Part shown: one piece after another, positions 22,385 to 34,489 of the stretch
Layout: each line of letters starts with the position of its first letter
How positions within the stretch are numbered: position 1 is the stretch's first letter
Assembly: GCF_003597395.2 (NCBI RefSeq)
Contig: NC_133772.1
Span: forward strand, 142,724,328 to 142,788,327
Length of the DNA: 64,000 nucleotides
Direction of reading: 5' to 3'
DNA from: Chelonoidis abingdonii
Lineage: Eukaryota > Chordata > Testudines > Testudinidae
Notes under the pieces: generated by a model
Told to the model about the DNA's origin: nothing
The model's input: only the letters and a program-made list of their open reading frames with translations
Databases searched by the model: none
Translations under genes and position numbers: made by a program

Positions 22385-23288
22385 TAAAAGAAGCAAAGAA
22401 TCCTGTGGCACTTTATAGACTAACAGACATTTTAGAGCATGAGCTTCCGTGGGTGAATACCTACTTCATCAGATGCATGTAGTGGAAATTTCCAGGGACA
22501 GGTATATATATGCAAGCAAGCTAGAGATAACGAGGTTAGTTCAATCAGGGAGGATGAGGCCCTGTTCTAGCAGTTGAGGTGCGAAAACCAAGGGAGGAGA
22601 AACTGGTTTTGTAGTTGGCAAGCCATTCACAGTCTTTGTTTAATCCTGAGCTGATGATGTCAAATTTGCAGATGAACTNNNNNNNNNNNNNNNNNNNNNN
22701 NNNNNNNNNNNNNNNNNNNNNNNNNNNNNNNNNNNNNNNNNNNNNNNNNNNNNNNNNNNNNNNNNNNNNNNNNNNNNNNNNNNNNNNNNNNNNNNNNNNN
22801 NNNNNNNNNNNNNNNNNNNNNNNNNNNNNNNNNNNNNNNNNNNNNNNNNNNNNNNNNNNNNNNNNNNNNNNNNNNNNNNNNNNNNNNNNNNNNNNNNNNN
22901 NNNNNNNNNNNNNNNNNNNNNNNNNNNNNNNNNNNNNNNNNNNNNNNNNNNNNNNNNNNNNNNNNNNNNNNNNNNNNNNNNNNNNNNNNNNNNNNNNNNN
23001 NNNNNNNNNNNNNNNNNNNNNNNNNNNNNNNNNNNNNNNNNNNNNNNNNNNNNNNNNNNNNNNNNNNNNNNNNNNNNNNNNNNNNNNNNNNNNNNNNNNN
23101 NNNNNNNNNNNNNNNNNNNATATATATACACCTGTCCCTGGAAATTTCCACTACATGCATCTGACGAAGTGGGTATTCACCCACAATAGCTCATGCTCCA
23201 AAACGTCTGTCAGTCTATAAAGTGCCACAGGATTCTTTGCTGCTTTTACAGATCCAGACTAACACAGCTACCCCTCTGATATTTATAT
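22385..23288 (-). mobile_element. Penelope-like element (family 2), inverted ends, gap in the middle
   Basis: The left arm (22391-22506) and the right arm (23126-23246) are reverse complements over about 115 bp, so the element has inverted terminal repeats. Between the left arm and the gap, the minus strand carries the C-terminal part of the protein that precedes the terminus in this family: fragments such as 'FICKFDIISSGLNKDCEWL' are readable across one frame in 22600-22678. In Penelope-like elements this part follows the GIY-YIG endonuclease. The remainder is hidden by 441 Ns (22679-23119). The frame is broken by stops near 22575-22600 and the remaining length could not hold the RT, so this copy is internally deleted or collapsed. 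Confidence 0.65.
22679..23119. other. Assembly gap (441 N)
   Basis: An unbroken run of N lies between two inverted arms of a repeat, the sort of place where short-read assembly fails. The odd size suggests it was estimated from paired reads and not set to a default. ORFs drawn across it are meaningless. Confidence 0.98.
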
Positions 23289-24180
23289 TGATGTTTAACA
23301 CCCCCACAGTTCTCCTTGCTTGAGTGCTGTAAAGGGCATATGGAAAACTGCAAGTGTTTGGAGGGCATTTGTTTGCATTTTATTTTGTTTTAAATTAAAT
23401 TTGCATGGATTAACATGGAGTTTTCCATTTTTAAATTATTAAAACTGGGAAAAATCAGTCAATCCTGATATTTCAGTTTAAGATGTCTATTTGATCTTTA
23501 CCAACAAATTATGTGAGATCCAATTCACTTTGTAAATTTTTAACATTAAAATTATCTGTAATAGGACCATCAATAACTACATTGAGTATTTGTCTTAAAT
23601 TGTTTTCTCTATAATGATCAATCTTTAATTTTCTCTCCTGCTAAGGTGGAATCATTTTGAAGGTTCAAAGCTTACATTTCAATTGCACTGTTGCAGTAAA
23701 ACAGCCTATTATTCCTCATAAATTGCCTTACAAAGCTATTAACATGAGCATCAGATATTCTGATGTAACGAGATAAAAGACGCTGATGGGCCTAGTTAGA
23801 CAAGATAGCGCTACTTTATAAGGTGCACTTAGATTACATTATATGAATGTGATATTTGTCTTTTCTGTGAAGAAACTTGTTATAGGAAAGGTGAAAAGCA
23901 GGAATAATTAAATGAGATTGATAACTGTCTTTCCTAATGCTTAAGCTGATGAATTTTTTGACGATGCCACCAAATTTTCTTTTATCCAGTACTTGGCAAG
24001 GCAAATATATCCGTAAGGACATGATAATGTGCAGGGCCTCCCATGGCGTTCATGCTGAGCTAGGTGGCAGTGCAACAAAAGTGTCTGTTATAAAGTATGT
24101 GCTTGAAATAAGGGTGGCAGAGCTATGCTGAAATGGTGCCCATCTGCGTCCACCCCACACAAATCCTGACCAGATTAAAA
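23289..24180. other. Unassigned sequence
   Basis: AT-rich, no repeat or exon recognised. Confidence 0.35.
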
Positions 24181-24935
24181 TGGGCCAGTTAGCCTGATAG
24201 GCTGCACATGTAAGAAGGCTGCTGACTGATAAAGTAAAACTGAAGATGAAGCCCAGCTGGGTCAGGCTGGGATTTTATAAAGCCAGGAAGTTGAGAGCAG
24301 GAGGGGGCTGCAGGGAGGAATGTTGCAATCACTCCCTGGATAATAAAAGAGTTGGCTAGGGACAAGGAGGAGTTCTAGGGGGAGAATAAGCCCTGCACTA
24401 CAGAGTCTGACAAGAAGCCAAGATGAGTGGAGGGAGCTCAGGCTGGTAAATCCAGAGGTGGGCCAAGGAATAGCAAAGTGAGATAGGAAGGAGCCTAGGG
24501 ATCAGCAACAGGGTCTGAGATTGAGTAGAATCATAGAAGAATAGGGTTGGAAGAGGCCTCAGGAGGTCATCTAGTCCAACCCCCTGCTCAAAGTAGACCA
24601 TGGTTGCTAGGCATGGGGTTCCTGGGCTGGAACCCGAGTAGTGGGCAGGCCTGGGTTCCCCTACCAGCCACCGGAAAAGTGGTACACAATCTGGTCTTGG
24701 ACTGGAAGACTGCCTGACATGACATGTGGACAGCTTATCAAATGGGTCTTTGACACCCTGGAAGGGGAGGATTAAATAGCGATATGAATGGAGGGCTGAG
24801 TCATGAAGATGGAGCTGTCCAGGTCCCAGAGATAGAGAGAGAGAGAGGCCATGGTGTGAGCAACAGAAAAGTGGGCCAGACCTGATCCACAGGCCCAGCC
24901 ACAAGGAGGCACCCCAGCGGTGAGTGTACATCATC
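24181..24935 (+). repeat. LTR-like repeat interrupted by SINE/CR1 tail
   Basis: Purine-rich text with a TATA-like 'attttataaagcc' at about 24272-24284 and 'ggataataaaagag' at 24339, followed by 'ctgggctggaacccgagtag' and 'gggcaggcctgggttcccc' (24630-24660), which echo the same blocks in the LTR at 61233-61893 ('ctgggctggaatctggagta'). It ends near 'ccccagcggtgagtgtac'. Ends are approximate and no target duplication was found. Confidence 0.5.
24529..24602 (-). mobile_element. SINE/CR1 3' tail fragment
   Basis: 'agaatcatagaagaataggg', 'ttggaagaggcctcaggagg' and 'tcatctagtccaaccccctg' are the shared SINE/CR1 tail in reverse complement, sitting inside the LTR-like repeat and therefore younger than it. 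Confidence 0.85.
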
Positions 24936-25910
24936 CCTAGAACTGAACTTGAACAGAGTCTTTATTGTGGGACTAAGGAAACTTCAGTTTGGGACAGGGG
25001 TTTTGGTCTCCTTTGTCCCCACCACCCCACCTTTGGTTAGGGTAGAAGCTAGACCACTGTTGTGGGACTCCAGGACATCGTTGGGGCAGATGTGTGAAAT
25101 CATATGGCCTAACGGCAGAATTCATCTCTGGTGGGAGACAGTCCATCAGCAGGTAACAGCCGTGAAAGGTGGCTGCAAACCCCCAGATGCTTGGGGGCTA
25201 GTGCAGTCCAAAATGTGGCGGGTGCTAGCTAGGGTAGCAGTGTTGCCAGTTCTTGTGACTTTATAGCAAACCTTGGAATATTTAGTGTTTTCACTGTTTT
25301 CTTAGAGCCCCTCCTCCTGGATGCATGAGAATACACGAGAATCTGTTTTCTTTAAAAAAAAAAATTAAAGTAAATGTCTAGGTCTCTCTGTTGTGAGGTG
25401 AGCGCACTGCAAAGGTTCAGCACCCCCATTTCTGGGTTGGTAATACTGGAGTAGCCAGGGATAGCAGGGATTACTGTGTGGTTGTGATTGCATTGCACAG
25501 CTACTCTTCCTCTCAATAACCTTTCAAAAGGGAGCGGAGGATGTGGACCCTGACTTGCCTCCTCCTGAGGTAAATTCCATTTAGGTTGCATCAAGCCAGT
25601 CTAGTATCAGATCATTAATCTACCCTGGGTTTTAAATCCCTCACTTTACCTAGAGGCTGCCAGGTAGCCAGGGCCAGATCTTCAGCTGGTGTAAATCAGT
25701 GGAGCTCCATTGAGGTGAGTGAATTTATGGGAGTTGTGGGTCCCATCCCTAACTTCAGAAAGGCCAACATTTCACATAATTTCTGCAGAGAAAATCCTTT
25801 GCTTAAAAATAAAGCAGCAAAATATACACTTAGGTACCTCTTTCCATTTCTGTGAGAATTATTCCGATGATCAGGTCCCATTAAGACTTGTGGACAATTA
25901 CAAAGGGAAG
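24936..25910. other. Unassigned; possible retroelement flank and an old repeat
   Basis: 24960-25210 may continue the retroelement upstream, but there is no readable domain. At 25230-25370 the text 'gcagtgttgccagttcttgt', then 'gactttatagcaa', resembles another segment near 53155-53260; both look like one old repeat. Confidence 0.35.
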
Positions 25911-26094
25911 CAGGGCTGGTGTTAGGGGCTAGCAAGCAGAGCAATTGACTGGGACCCCACAATGTCAGGCAGCCCTGTGGGGAGGGGCTCGGGCTTCAGG
26001 TTCAGAAATGTTGTGTGAGCAGGGAAGGGAGGCAGGATGAGGGCCCATTACTTAGTTTCTGCCCTGGGCCCCAGTGAGTCTAATGATGGCCATG
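25911..26094. mobile_element. hAT-type MITE, 184 bp, 8-bp TSD (7/8)
   Basis: It starts CAGGGCTGGTGTTAG and ends CTAATGATGGCCATG, an imperfect inverted pair. The flanks AAGGGAAG (25903-25910) and AAGGGACG (26095-26102) differ at one position. Size, end sequence and 8-bp duplication fit hAT. No coding capacity. Confidence 0.85.
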
Positions 26095-27240
26095 AAGGGA
26101 CGTACCTATTTTAGGGTTTATACAGCTGCCCATCGCCATAGTATCTGAACACTTACTGCTCTTCCCCCACCATTCATGAAGGAACGAACACACACACACA
26201 CGCGCACACACAAATATATCAATAGGCAAAGATATGCCTAGGTCATCCTCTGGAGAATGATCTTTTGTACAAGAATTAAACAAGTCAATTGGAACAGTAT
26301 TGGGTTGGAAATACCACACACTGGGCATTCATCTTAAAATGTGTCATGACCTTTCTTTTACAATTGGCACTTCCTATTTTATAGTTAAATGTATGGTTTT
26401 CTTTGCTCATTTTATTGTTGCTTCCTCTTTCTGTCACTGGTGTTTGCAAAACTTTAATCATTTAACTCATTACATAATAAGAGATCTTGTGACTATAGCC
26501 GTGGCTCATGCACATACTGCTGTGCTATTACTTGTAAATACTGTCTCTTTAAAAGCATCTTTAATGACTAGGCTTGGAGGTATTCCTCTTTTATCGGTAC
26601 ACCTTGAGTTCGTGTTACACAAACAATCTATGCACCAATGTTTCCATTGATGATGATCAATATTTACAGATAGGCAAAGTCAGAAAAATACTGCTTAAGA
26701 ACATTAGAATTTGATTTTTAAAGATATTTATTTTGTATATTTTGATGTGTGATGATGACAATTTGTGTTCCGGCAGTTATAAAGCTTTCATTGTTTGAAT
26801 TTCAGTACCAGCTATCATTAGACTGTTCTGACCCCACATTATCAGCCCCTTCCCATAATTTCCTACTACTATAAATATTTAAATAAAAATAGGAAAAAAT
26901 GCCTAAAACCTATAGTTTTGCACAACTGGGAAAATTTAAATAGATAAAATTTGAAAAAAAAAACTTAAAATATACATTATTATCCATCAATTATAAAAAA
27001 ATTGAATTCTGCCAAGCCTAGTAATAACATATATCTCCCCTTTCAATCACTGAAATATCTGTCAGACTCTGAAGTTTTGACTTTCAGGATCAGTTTAATA
27101 AAGTGGCATGAGGAAATCTTATTCACTTTATTGATATTTTGTCATGTGCTCTGCTAAACATTTAAAGATCACGATCTACTGAAAAATTTTGCAGAAGAAT
27201 CCAAGCTGTCATTGAATCTTAATTAGGAGCTCTGATATAG
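26095..27240. other. Unassigned sequence with CA microsatellite
   Basis: A CA run with CG interruptions lies at about 26189-26213. The ORF at 26300-26650 has no recognisable domain. No exon is supported. Confidence 0.35.
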
Positions 27241-27320
27241 GGCTCCATAGTAGAGCTGGGTGATGATTTTATTTTTTTTTGGGCTCCACAGTAGAGCTGG
27301 GTGATGATTTTTTTTTTGGA
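27241..27320. repeat. 41-bp tandem duplication
   Basis: The unit beginning 'ggctccatagtagagctggg' and ending in a T run occurs twice in succession (27241-27281 and 27282-27320) with few differences. It lies at the start of a further AT-rich block (to about 27620). Confidence 0.85.
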
Positions 27321-27620
27321 TGAATAGTTTGTGCCAAAAATGGATTTTTCAGTTGGATGAAATTATTCATGAATCCGGGTCAAATTCAGCAAATAGTCTC
27401 AGCTGAGGGAAAAAAACATATATGATAAAAGTTGAAAAAATTAATTCTGACTTTTTATTTGTTTTTACACAAAAAGCTAGATTTTTTCTGATATTTTTAA
27501 AAGAGTAAAAAAAAAAAACCACCTGAAAATATTATAAAATGTTTATAAAACATTATAAAAAACAAACAAAACCAAGCCATAATCACCACCAATAAAAAAT
27601 CTCCCAAACATTTTGTACAA

Positions 27621-28140
27621 CCTATAGTACAAAAAGAGCCTCAGTCTCGCTATAAGGGGCCTGGTGTAAAGCCTCAGACATAAACAAAAGTCAGGGCCTG
27701 ATGATATAAAACAAAGTTAGCAAGAACCAGGAGCTGAGCAGAAGTCAAACCTGTTACAAAGTAGAAGTCTGCTTGCAGGTTCATTGTCCACAACATGAAT
27801 TTGGCAAGAACAGGGCTGGCATTACAAAATTACAAGCACTCCTGGGCACTAAGTATTCAGGTAAACTCATTCCAGAAGGGTAGTATCAGAGCATCCTGTT
27901 ACAAGATTATGGTGTAAACACTCCCCAGAGATGATACTGGGACACAGTAAAGATGAGGTCAGGATGTCAGGGTGATGCATAGAGATGTTTTGGTTGAACC
28001 AAGGTAAGGTGTACAAGGTAAGGTGGTAACTAAATGTGCCAGAGGGTTAATACGTAATTTGTTTGCATCAGTGTATAAAAGAAGGGTCTTTCCAAAGCCC
28101 CCTTGGCCAGACAGAGTCCCACCATTCACTGAGCTGGTCC
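27621..28140 (+). repeat. Possible LTR fragment
   Basis: The segment has a TATA-like 'gtgtataaaagaaggg' at 28071-28086, about 70 bp before the CR1 insertion, and the general look of an LTR. No ends or second copy are available in this window, so the call is weak. Confidence 0.3.
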
Positions 28141-29098
28141 AATCATAGAATTGTAGGACTGGAAGGGGGTCATCTAGTCCAGTCCCCTGCATTCATGGCA
28201 GGACAAGTATTATCTAGACCAGTGGAGGGCAACCTGTGGTCCAAGGGCCGCATGCAGCCCATCAGGGTAATCTGATTGCAGGCCATGAGACATTTTGCTG
28301 ATGTTGACCGTCTGCAGGAAAGGCCCCTCACAATGTGCAGTGGCCATGGTTCACCATTCCCAGCCAATGGAAGCTGCAGGAAGCAGAGGGCTGCAGGGAA
28401 GTGCTGATTGCCGCTTCCTGCAGCTCCCACTGGCTGAGAACAGCGAACCGCGGCCACTAGGCATTGTGGGGGGTCATGTCTGCGGATGATCAATATCAGC
28501 AAAATGTCTCGTGGCCTGCAATCAGATTACCCTGATGGGCCACAAGTTGCCCAGTGATCTAAACCATCCCTGAAAAGTATTTGTCTAACCTGCTCTTAAA
28601 ATCTCCAGTGATGGAGATTCCACAAACTCCCTAGGCAATTTATTCCAGTGCTTAACTACACTGACACTTAGGAAGTTTTTCCTAGTGTCCAAACTAAACC
28701 GCCCCTGCTGCAATTTAAGCCCATTGCTTCTTGCCCTATCCTCAGGGGATAAGGAGAACAATTTTTCTCCCTCCTCATTGTAGCAACCTGTAATGTATTT
28801 AAAAAGTGTTATGTCTCCTTTCAGTCTTCTCTTCTCCAGACTAAACAAACCCAATTTTTTTCAGTCTTCCCTCATAGGTCATGTTTTCTAGACCTTTAAT
28901 CATTTGTGTTGCTCTTCTCTGGACTTTCTCCAATTTGTCCACATCTTTCCTGAAATGTGTCACCCGGAGCTGGACACAATATTACAGTTGAGGCCTAATC
29001 AGTACTGAGTAGAGCAGAAAAATTACTTCTCATCTCTTGCTTACAACACTCCTGCTAATACATCTGAGAATGATGTTTGCATTTTTTTCTAACAGCGT
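28141..29098 (-). mobile_element. CR1 LINE 3' part (minus), split by a hAT MITE
   Basis: The reverse complement of the CR1 tail begins at 'aatcatagaattgtaggact' and is cut at 28219 by a MITE. It resumes at 28557 with 'atctaaaccatccctg' and continues through 'ggagattccacaaactccct', 'aggaagtttttcctagtgtc' and 'ctgcaatttaagccc' to 'tttctaacagc' at about 29098. There it is 5'-truncated and abuts L2-clade sequence. The minus strand between about 28585 and 28854 still reads the end of the 3' region as an open frame, but the RT is absent. Confidence 0.9.
28220..28556. mobile_element. hAT-type palindromic MITE inside CR1, 8-bp TSD (7/8)
   Basis: The left end CAGTGGAGGGCAACCTGTGG and right end CCACAAGTTGCCCAGTG are inverted relatives. 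The interior is palindromic too: 'gtaatctgattgcaggcca' near the left and 'ggcctgcaatcagattac' near the right. The flanks ATCTAGAC (28212-28219) and ATCTAAAC (28557-28564) differ once. Removing element and one flank restores a continuous CR1. Confidence 0.9.
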
Positions 29099-31080
29099 TT
29101 GTGGATGAGGTTACTCAGGAAGATAAGGTGTAGAGGAAGAAGAGAGAGAAGAAAAGGGGGACCCAAGATGCAACCTTGTGAAACCCCCACAGAAAGTTGG
29201 AGGATGGAAGAGGAGGATCCTCTGAAGGACTAGCGAAGGAGCAATTAGAGAAATAGGAGGAGAATCAGGCGCGGGAGAAGCCAAGGAAGGACAAGAATTC
29301 CAGAACAAGAGCATGGTTGATGGTGTTGAAGAAAGTCAACCAATCAAGGAGGATGGTTCTAAGCTTTGACTAGGGAGAGATTGATAGAGATTTTGGAGAG
29401 AGCAATTTCAGTGGAGTGCAGTGTGGATTAGAGAGGGTCTACGATGCATCTGAAGGAGATAAACTCCAGACACCAGTTGTAAACAGTGCATTTAGCAAAT
29501 ATCTACACAGCATTTTTTAATGAACCTCCTAGCTTGGTTTGACAGATGTGGGATAGCAGGGCATACTCAAAAATGCTGTGTAGGAAAGCGGGCAGGGTAG
29601 TTGGAGAGGTAAGTGGAGACGTCAAGGGTGTGTTTTTTAAGATGGATGAGCCAGGGCTGGGGGTTGACAAGCAACTTCGCAATGCGTGAGAGAGGCAAAA
29701 GAGTCAAGCTGGAGGAGAATGAGTAATGGAGAGAATCAACAACCATATCAATGAAAGGATGGGAGGAGAGGGCTGAGAGCAGAATAGAAGTCATCATGGA
29801 TGGACTGGAAGTCACAGAAAGGCCAAGTGATAGGGCATGAGGTGGGGGCTGATGATTGGAGAGGGGGACATAGCAACAGAGGGATCAGAGAGAGAGCGCA
29901 GTGCATGGTGCAGACCAAGTCAAGTTGAGCTCCATCTATTTAGCTTAACAAAGAGCAGATTAAGGGGTGACTTGATCACAGCCTATAAGAAAACACATTC
30001 CAATGGCTGGAAGCTAAAGCTAGACAAATTCAGACAAGAAAGAAGGTGCAAAATTTTTGACAGTGAGGTAATTAGCCAATGACACAATTTACCAAGGGTT
30101 GTGGTGGATTCTTCATCACTGACAATTTTAAAATCCAGATTGGTGTTTTTCTAAAAGATCCGCTGTAGGGATTACTTTGGGGAAGTTCTCTGGCTCGGGT
30201 TATACAAGAGATTAGACTAGATGGTTAGATGGTTACTTCTGGGCTTGGAATATATGAAGTGAACATCCTTTTTGGTGAGTGGGAGTGTTGAACCAGGGCT
30301 TTGTATCAGATGAAGAAGAGGAGACTAGGACACTTGCAACTTGGGTCGTGTGGACGTGGAAGTCATCCAGGATGAGTGTTGGAGGTTGTGTGGAGAGGAA
30401 GAGAGAGCCAGGAGTCTGTGGGAGAGGCAGGCTGGTGGGGAGGAATTGGGTGGATGGCAGATGACAACAACATGGAGCGGAGAGGAAAGGCAAGTCAGAT
30501 GCTGTGCTGCTCAAAAGGGGAGGAAGAGGAGAAACCTAACACCACCACCCCGGTCTGATCCATGGCAGGGGATGTGAGAAAAGGAGAGGCCTCCGTAAGA
30601 GAGGATAACCACAGGGGCAGTGTCAGACAAGGGGATCCTGGTGTCTCTGGGAGCCAGGAGCGAGCAAGGTGTAAAGAAGTTGTGGATGCCTGAGATCTTT
30701 TAGAGGTGGAGTGGACATTCCACAGAGAGGAAGGGAAGGGGAAGGAGAAGGAGTGGGTGGGAAGTTAGGAATGGTGTCATGAGAGAGGCGGAAGTGGTGG
30801 TGGTAGGTGGAGAGAGGGCCAAGGATGGGGCAAATGTTCCCAGAAGGGAGGAGGAGGCAGAGGAGGGTGTGGATATGGGATCTGGATTTGGGATGGAGAG
30901 GGGAGGTTGGGATGGAGAGCGGGAGAGGAGACAGTAGAGCTGGTAGGAACAGGAGAGTGGCCAAGGGTACCAAGGGTAGGGGAAATGGTGCCCGCGGACT
31001 GGGGAAGAAGAAGGGCCAATGCTATGATGCAGAAGACAGGTGTGGTGGGAGCCATTGGGGAGGGTCATATGGACAAGGTT
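29099..31080 (-). pseudogene. L2-clade LINE remnant (endonuclease and RT pieces)
   Basis: Minus strand, 5' to 3' from about 31080 to 29099. The region around 30340-30370 reads 'LILDDFHVH', where the L2/CR1 type apurinic endonuclease has a GDFN-type metal-binding box; Gly and Asn are changed. It continues to 'PTHQKGCSLHI' (about 30270), the next conserved patch. After a CR1 insertion, 29567-29815 reads 'NPQPWLIHLKKHTL', typical of the linker before RT. Then 29150-29195 reads 'GVSQGCILGPPFF', the RT block usually written GVPQGSVLGPLLF. Frames shift several times and stops are frequent. The RT active-site box (FADD-like) falls beyond the truncation at 29098. Clade assignment rests on these blocks. 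Confidence 0.7.
29924..30259 (+). mobile_element. CR1 3' end nested in the L2-clade LINE
   Basis: Blocks in order: 'gagctccatctatttagc', 'agcagattaaggggtgactt', 'atggctggaagctaaagct', 'ggttgtggtggattcttc', 'gattactttggggaagttc', then a tail 'gagattagactagatgg' ending 'ggaatatatgaa'. It is opposite in orientation to the host LINE and shorter by a deletion after 'cctataag'. It is younger than the L2-clade copy. Confidence 0.88.
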
Positions 31081-33059
31081 ATAAAAAAGTTGTGAAGGTA
31101 ACACCTTCAGCTGGTCCTTGTGCTAGGCAGTGACAAAGCATTGCCCCCCCCACCCCGTGAGGGAGGAAGAAGAAGGAAGATAAACTCTGGCACTGGTATG
31201 ATGTAGGCAGGAGAGGTTGGGTCAAGAGTGTCTCCCTGGTGCTTGCAGGCCCCACTGCTAAACAGCTAGAAAGCATAGACTATCTGCCTACACTGGGGTC
31301 CTGTTCAAAGAAGATCTCTGGATTCTAGAACTCAAGGTCCTCTGCTGGATAGCAATCTCTGTGCTGTGCAGGTGGAGACCTAACTCTGCAGTTCAGAAAG
31401 TAGCCATGTATATTTCCAGTGTACTGCAGGGAGAGTCACTGTCACTTATAAACATGGAAGAAGTGCTATAAAATCTGTCTTCATCATGAATCCTCTTCCA
31501 CAGGACAGCCACTGAAATGACTTACCTGGAGCTCTTGCCCTGCTGAAATGAGTTGCAGAGCCCCTGTTAACTTAGAGAAATGAGCTCAGCGAACAGACTA
31601 CTGAAAAGCATATTATTCCTGAGCAAGTTTTGCTCTACCAAAGCCATCAGTGCACAGACAAACAACAAAACTGTCTGTCGTAAGCCTGGGGTCAAAGCAG
31701 TCCTCATCATTTTTTGTTACATGCAGCAATGAGAACCTCGGCGTAAAAAGTGGATGCATTGACATGCTACTGGTTGATACGTGTTTAACCAGAGCCATAC
31801 GGCATGTCAAGCTTGTCATATCAGATGATCCCACAGTAACCAGAATTCATTGTCTGCTTTGAAAAGGGTGGCAGCCACATCTATTGGCAATGACATGCAT
31901 CGCCACTGATGCATTATCTTCACCATAACATGAGTCACTATGTGGAAATGGAAGTGGGAGTTAAGAGTTGAAAGTTCAAGATTGAGGAACAGCTAAGAAG
32001 CCCAAACTACCAGTTTTATTTGAAGCATTTAAGGTACAATACATTTTACAGACATTTCACTGTAAACTTGATTGCTTTCCTTTATTTAATTTATTTATTT
32101 GTTATCTTTAAACAAAATGACTACAAGCATTATTTTAATCTGGCTGCTTTAATATACATAAAGGTATCACACCCCGGATGATAAGGTAAAATGGTGACTC
32201 TTCTGACTTACTCAGGTGGTTTATGAAAGCATCTGAACAAGTAGCAAACAAATACAGGCAAACTTGATTAATTCTTGCTTGGTTGAGTCATTTGTGTACA
32301 TATTCAAAAGATTGTAGTGGAAAGTTGTGCTTGAGCAAGCCTGAACAAGTGAATGAATGTGGTTTAAAAATCAGTCTTAGAAGGCTCTTTGCAATTCAAT
32401 TTGTGACACACACACACACACACACCCCTCTGACTTCACCAAGGTCAGAGTCTTCAAATATTTATTCATCTCTCTTGTTTGCAATTTTCTACCATGCATT
32501 TTACAAACCTTTACCCTTTTTGCACACTAAATACAGTCTTCTGAGATTCAAGACCCCTCTGCCCAATTAGCAGGCAGCCCCCTCAGTGTAATAGCAATTG
32601 ATGGAGTCCACGTTTGCAATGGTGAGGAGTTTGGTAGTAAAGAGATCTTCTGTCTCTTGATTCACAGACCCAGTCCAGCATATGATGCATGTGCCTATGG
32701 ATCTCCCAAAAAGGCATAATTATAAGAGATAAATGAAGACATGCTCCATCTTCAGGTTTTCACATCTTGGCATCAGGAGAAACGGTCACTTCTCTACTCT
32801 GTCTAGATTGTGCCCTGGATTCTTGCTTGGTACTTAATAGAGCAAGGAACAAATACTAGGAATGGCTACTGTGGTAAGCGGAGGTCGGTATCAGCTCTAG
32901 AGTTGCGGAGGCATTGCTAAAAGGGGCAGTGACGGCGCTAAATGAAATCTCGTCCAAAAATTGTTGTATTGTGATTGTGGAACTAACATGATGTTCGCAG
33001 ACAATCACTCTGTCCACTCTGGTTGTCTGTTACATCCCTTTCCTTCACGTGCCTCGTCC
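31081..33059. other. Unassigned sequence with CA microsatellite
   Basis: A CA run lies at 32405-32426 and a C-run at 31143-31150. No exon, RNA gene or named repeat is supported. Confidence 0.35.
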
Positions 33060-33190
33060 ATTTAGACTGTAAACTCTTCAGGGCAAGGATGGTCTCTTAT
33101 AGTAGGTATGTATAGCGAGTGCCTAGAACAATGGGGCCCTGATATTTTTGGGGTCCCTATGCACTACCAAAATATAAATAATTAATAGCA
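33060..33190 (+). repeat. Old CORE-SINE-like / LINE-tail repeat (plus)
   Basis: 'actgtaaactcttcagggca' and 'gagtgcctagaacaatgggg' followed by an A/T-rich 'aaatataaataattaa' match an amniote-wide tail family. The reverse orientation of the same family is at about 41415-41495. I cannot name the exact subfamily. Confidence 0.55.
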
Positions 33191-34276
33191 ATGATTTGGT
33201 GTTTCCTTTCTTTCCCTTGAACTTCACAGCAACTTCTGTCTCTGTCTATAATCTCTGTCTTTGAATACCAAAGAAAAAAAAGTTTTCAGAATCTGATAAT
33301 TTTATAAAATAGACAACTTTGGCCATTTCCTAGCAGTACTGCAGTTGCTTTTTCTGAGCTTCATTACCCGGTTATGGCTGCATAAACCAGCTCCTTTTTC
33401 AGTAGGTAGAACCCGCTGATTGTGTGTGTGGGTGTGAAATTTGTATCATCAGAGTATAGTTTTATCAAATCAAAGTATATTGGGTGAAATTTTGGCCCAA
33501 GTGAAGTCAATGACAAAACTCCCATTTCAAAAATTCAACAGGGTATTTTATCACGGTATTTTGTGGCTAGTCTTTATAGACAGTAATGGATTCCACACTG
33601 ATATCAAATATAAGAACAGAAAATCCCTTTTAATGAACTACAATATATAATCACAATTCCTTAAGATTAACCTCTTGATGAGGATTTATTCATGACATTA
33701 TTTATGGTGTAAAATTAAAAATGCAAATTTGTAAAGTACCAATGGCCTGCTGCATAAAAGTGAGGATTTCATTTAATGGTTGTCAGTTTTATGGCATTAC
33801 CATAAAACGGCTGCAAAAATGATGCATGAACTTCTGTAAATAACTACAAGCATACAAAAGAATGTCTTTCCGACAGCCGTGGATAGAGCTGAGTGCTGAG
33901 AAATATATTCATTCTGCTATGATGTAGCCATAATTTCTGGTTTTATTGTAAAGAAGGCTATTATACTTAGGAAACTGACAAAGATGAATTATGCTACTTA
34001 TATTTCTGATAACAGAAATGCTTTCAGTAGCTTTAATCAGGGAGTCATATAATTTGTTTTAAGCAAAATTAGTTCATTGACAGTGAGACAAGAAAATAAT
34101 TTAGAGTGGGATTATAGCTTGTTTTCAACTATTAATATTAATAATTACTTTACTGTGTCCAAAAATGTGGTAGGCATTTTGCAGCATGGTTAAGAAGATG
34201 TTTTCCCAGTTTCAGAGCACTTACAAATTAGGTAGAGATAATGCAATTACCCCATTTTTGTATAGGTCAAGTGTTT
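33191..34276. other. Unassigned sequence
   Basis: AT-rich, with no recognised repeat. The 9 bases at 34268-34276 (CAAGTGTTT) are the left target duplication of the following element. Confidence 0.4.
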
Positions 34277-34489
34277 ACAACAACAAGGTGGGTGAGGTAA
34301 TAGCTTTTATGGGACTAAGTTGCATTGGTGAGCGAGACAAGATTTACAGAGCTCTTCAGGTCTGGAAAACCTACTGAGTGTCACAGCTAAATAAAAGGTG
34401 GAACAGATTGTTTAGCAGAAGTAGTTAGCATACATTTCAAGGGACCATTCAAGGAGAGGTGGCATTTTAACATCACTCTAGTCATGGGG

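Noticed and set aside
22615..23220. Long ORFs on both strands (163-201 codons)
   Set aside because: They run through the 441-N gap; the residues are unknown and the open frame is an artefact.
24398..24934. 178-codon minus-strand ORF
   Set aside because: It lies antisense to an LTR-like repeat and includes a SINE/CR1 tail; low-complexity S/L/P composition.
30623..31133. Overlapping Pro/Ser-rich and Gly/Arg-rich ORFs on opposite strands
   Set aside because: They are frame fragments or antisense shadows of the L2-clade LINE, not independent genes.
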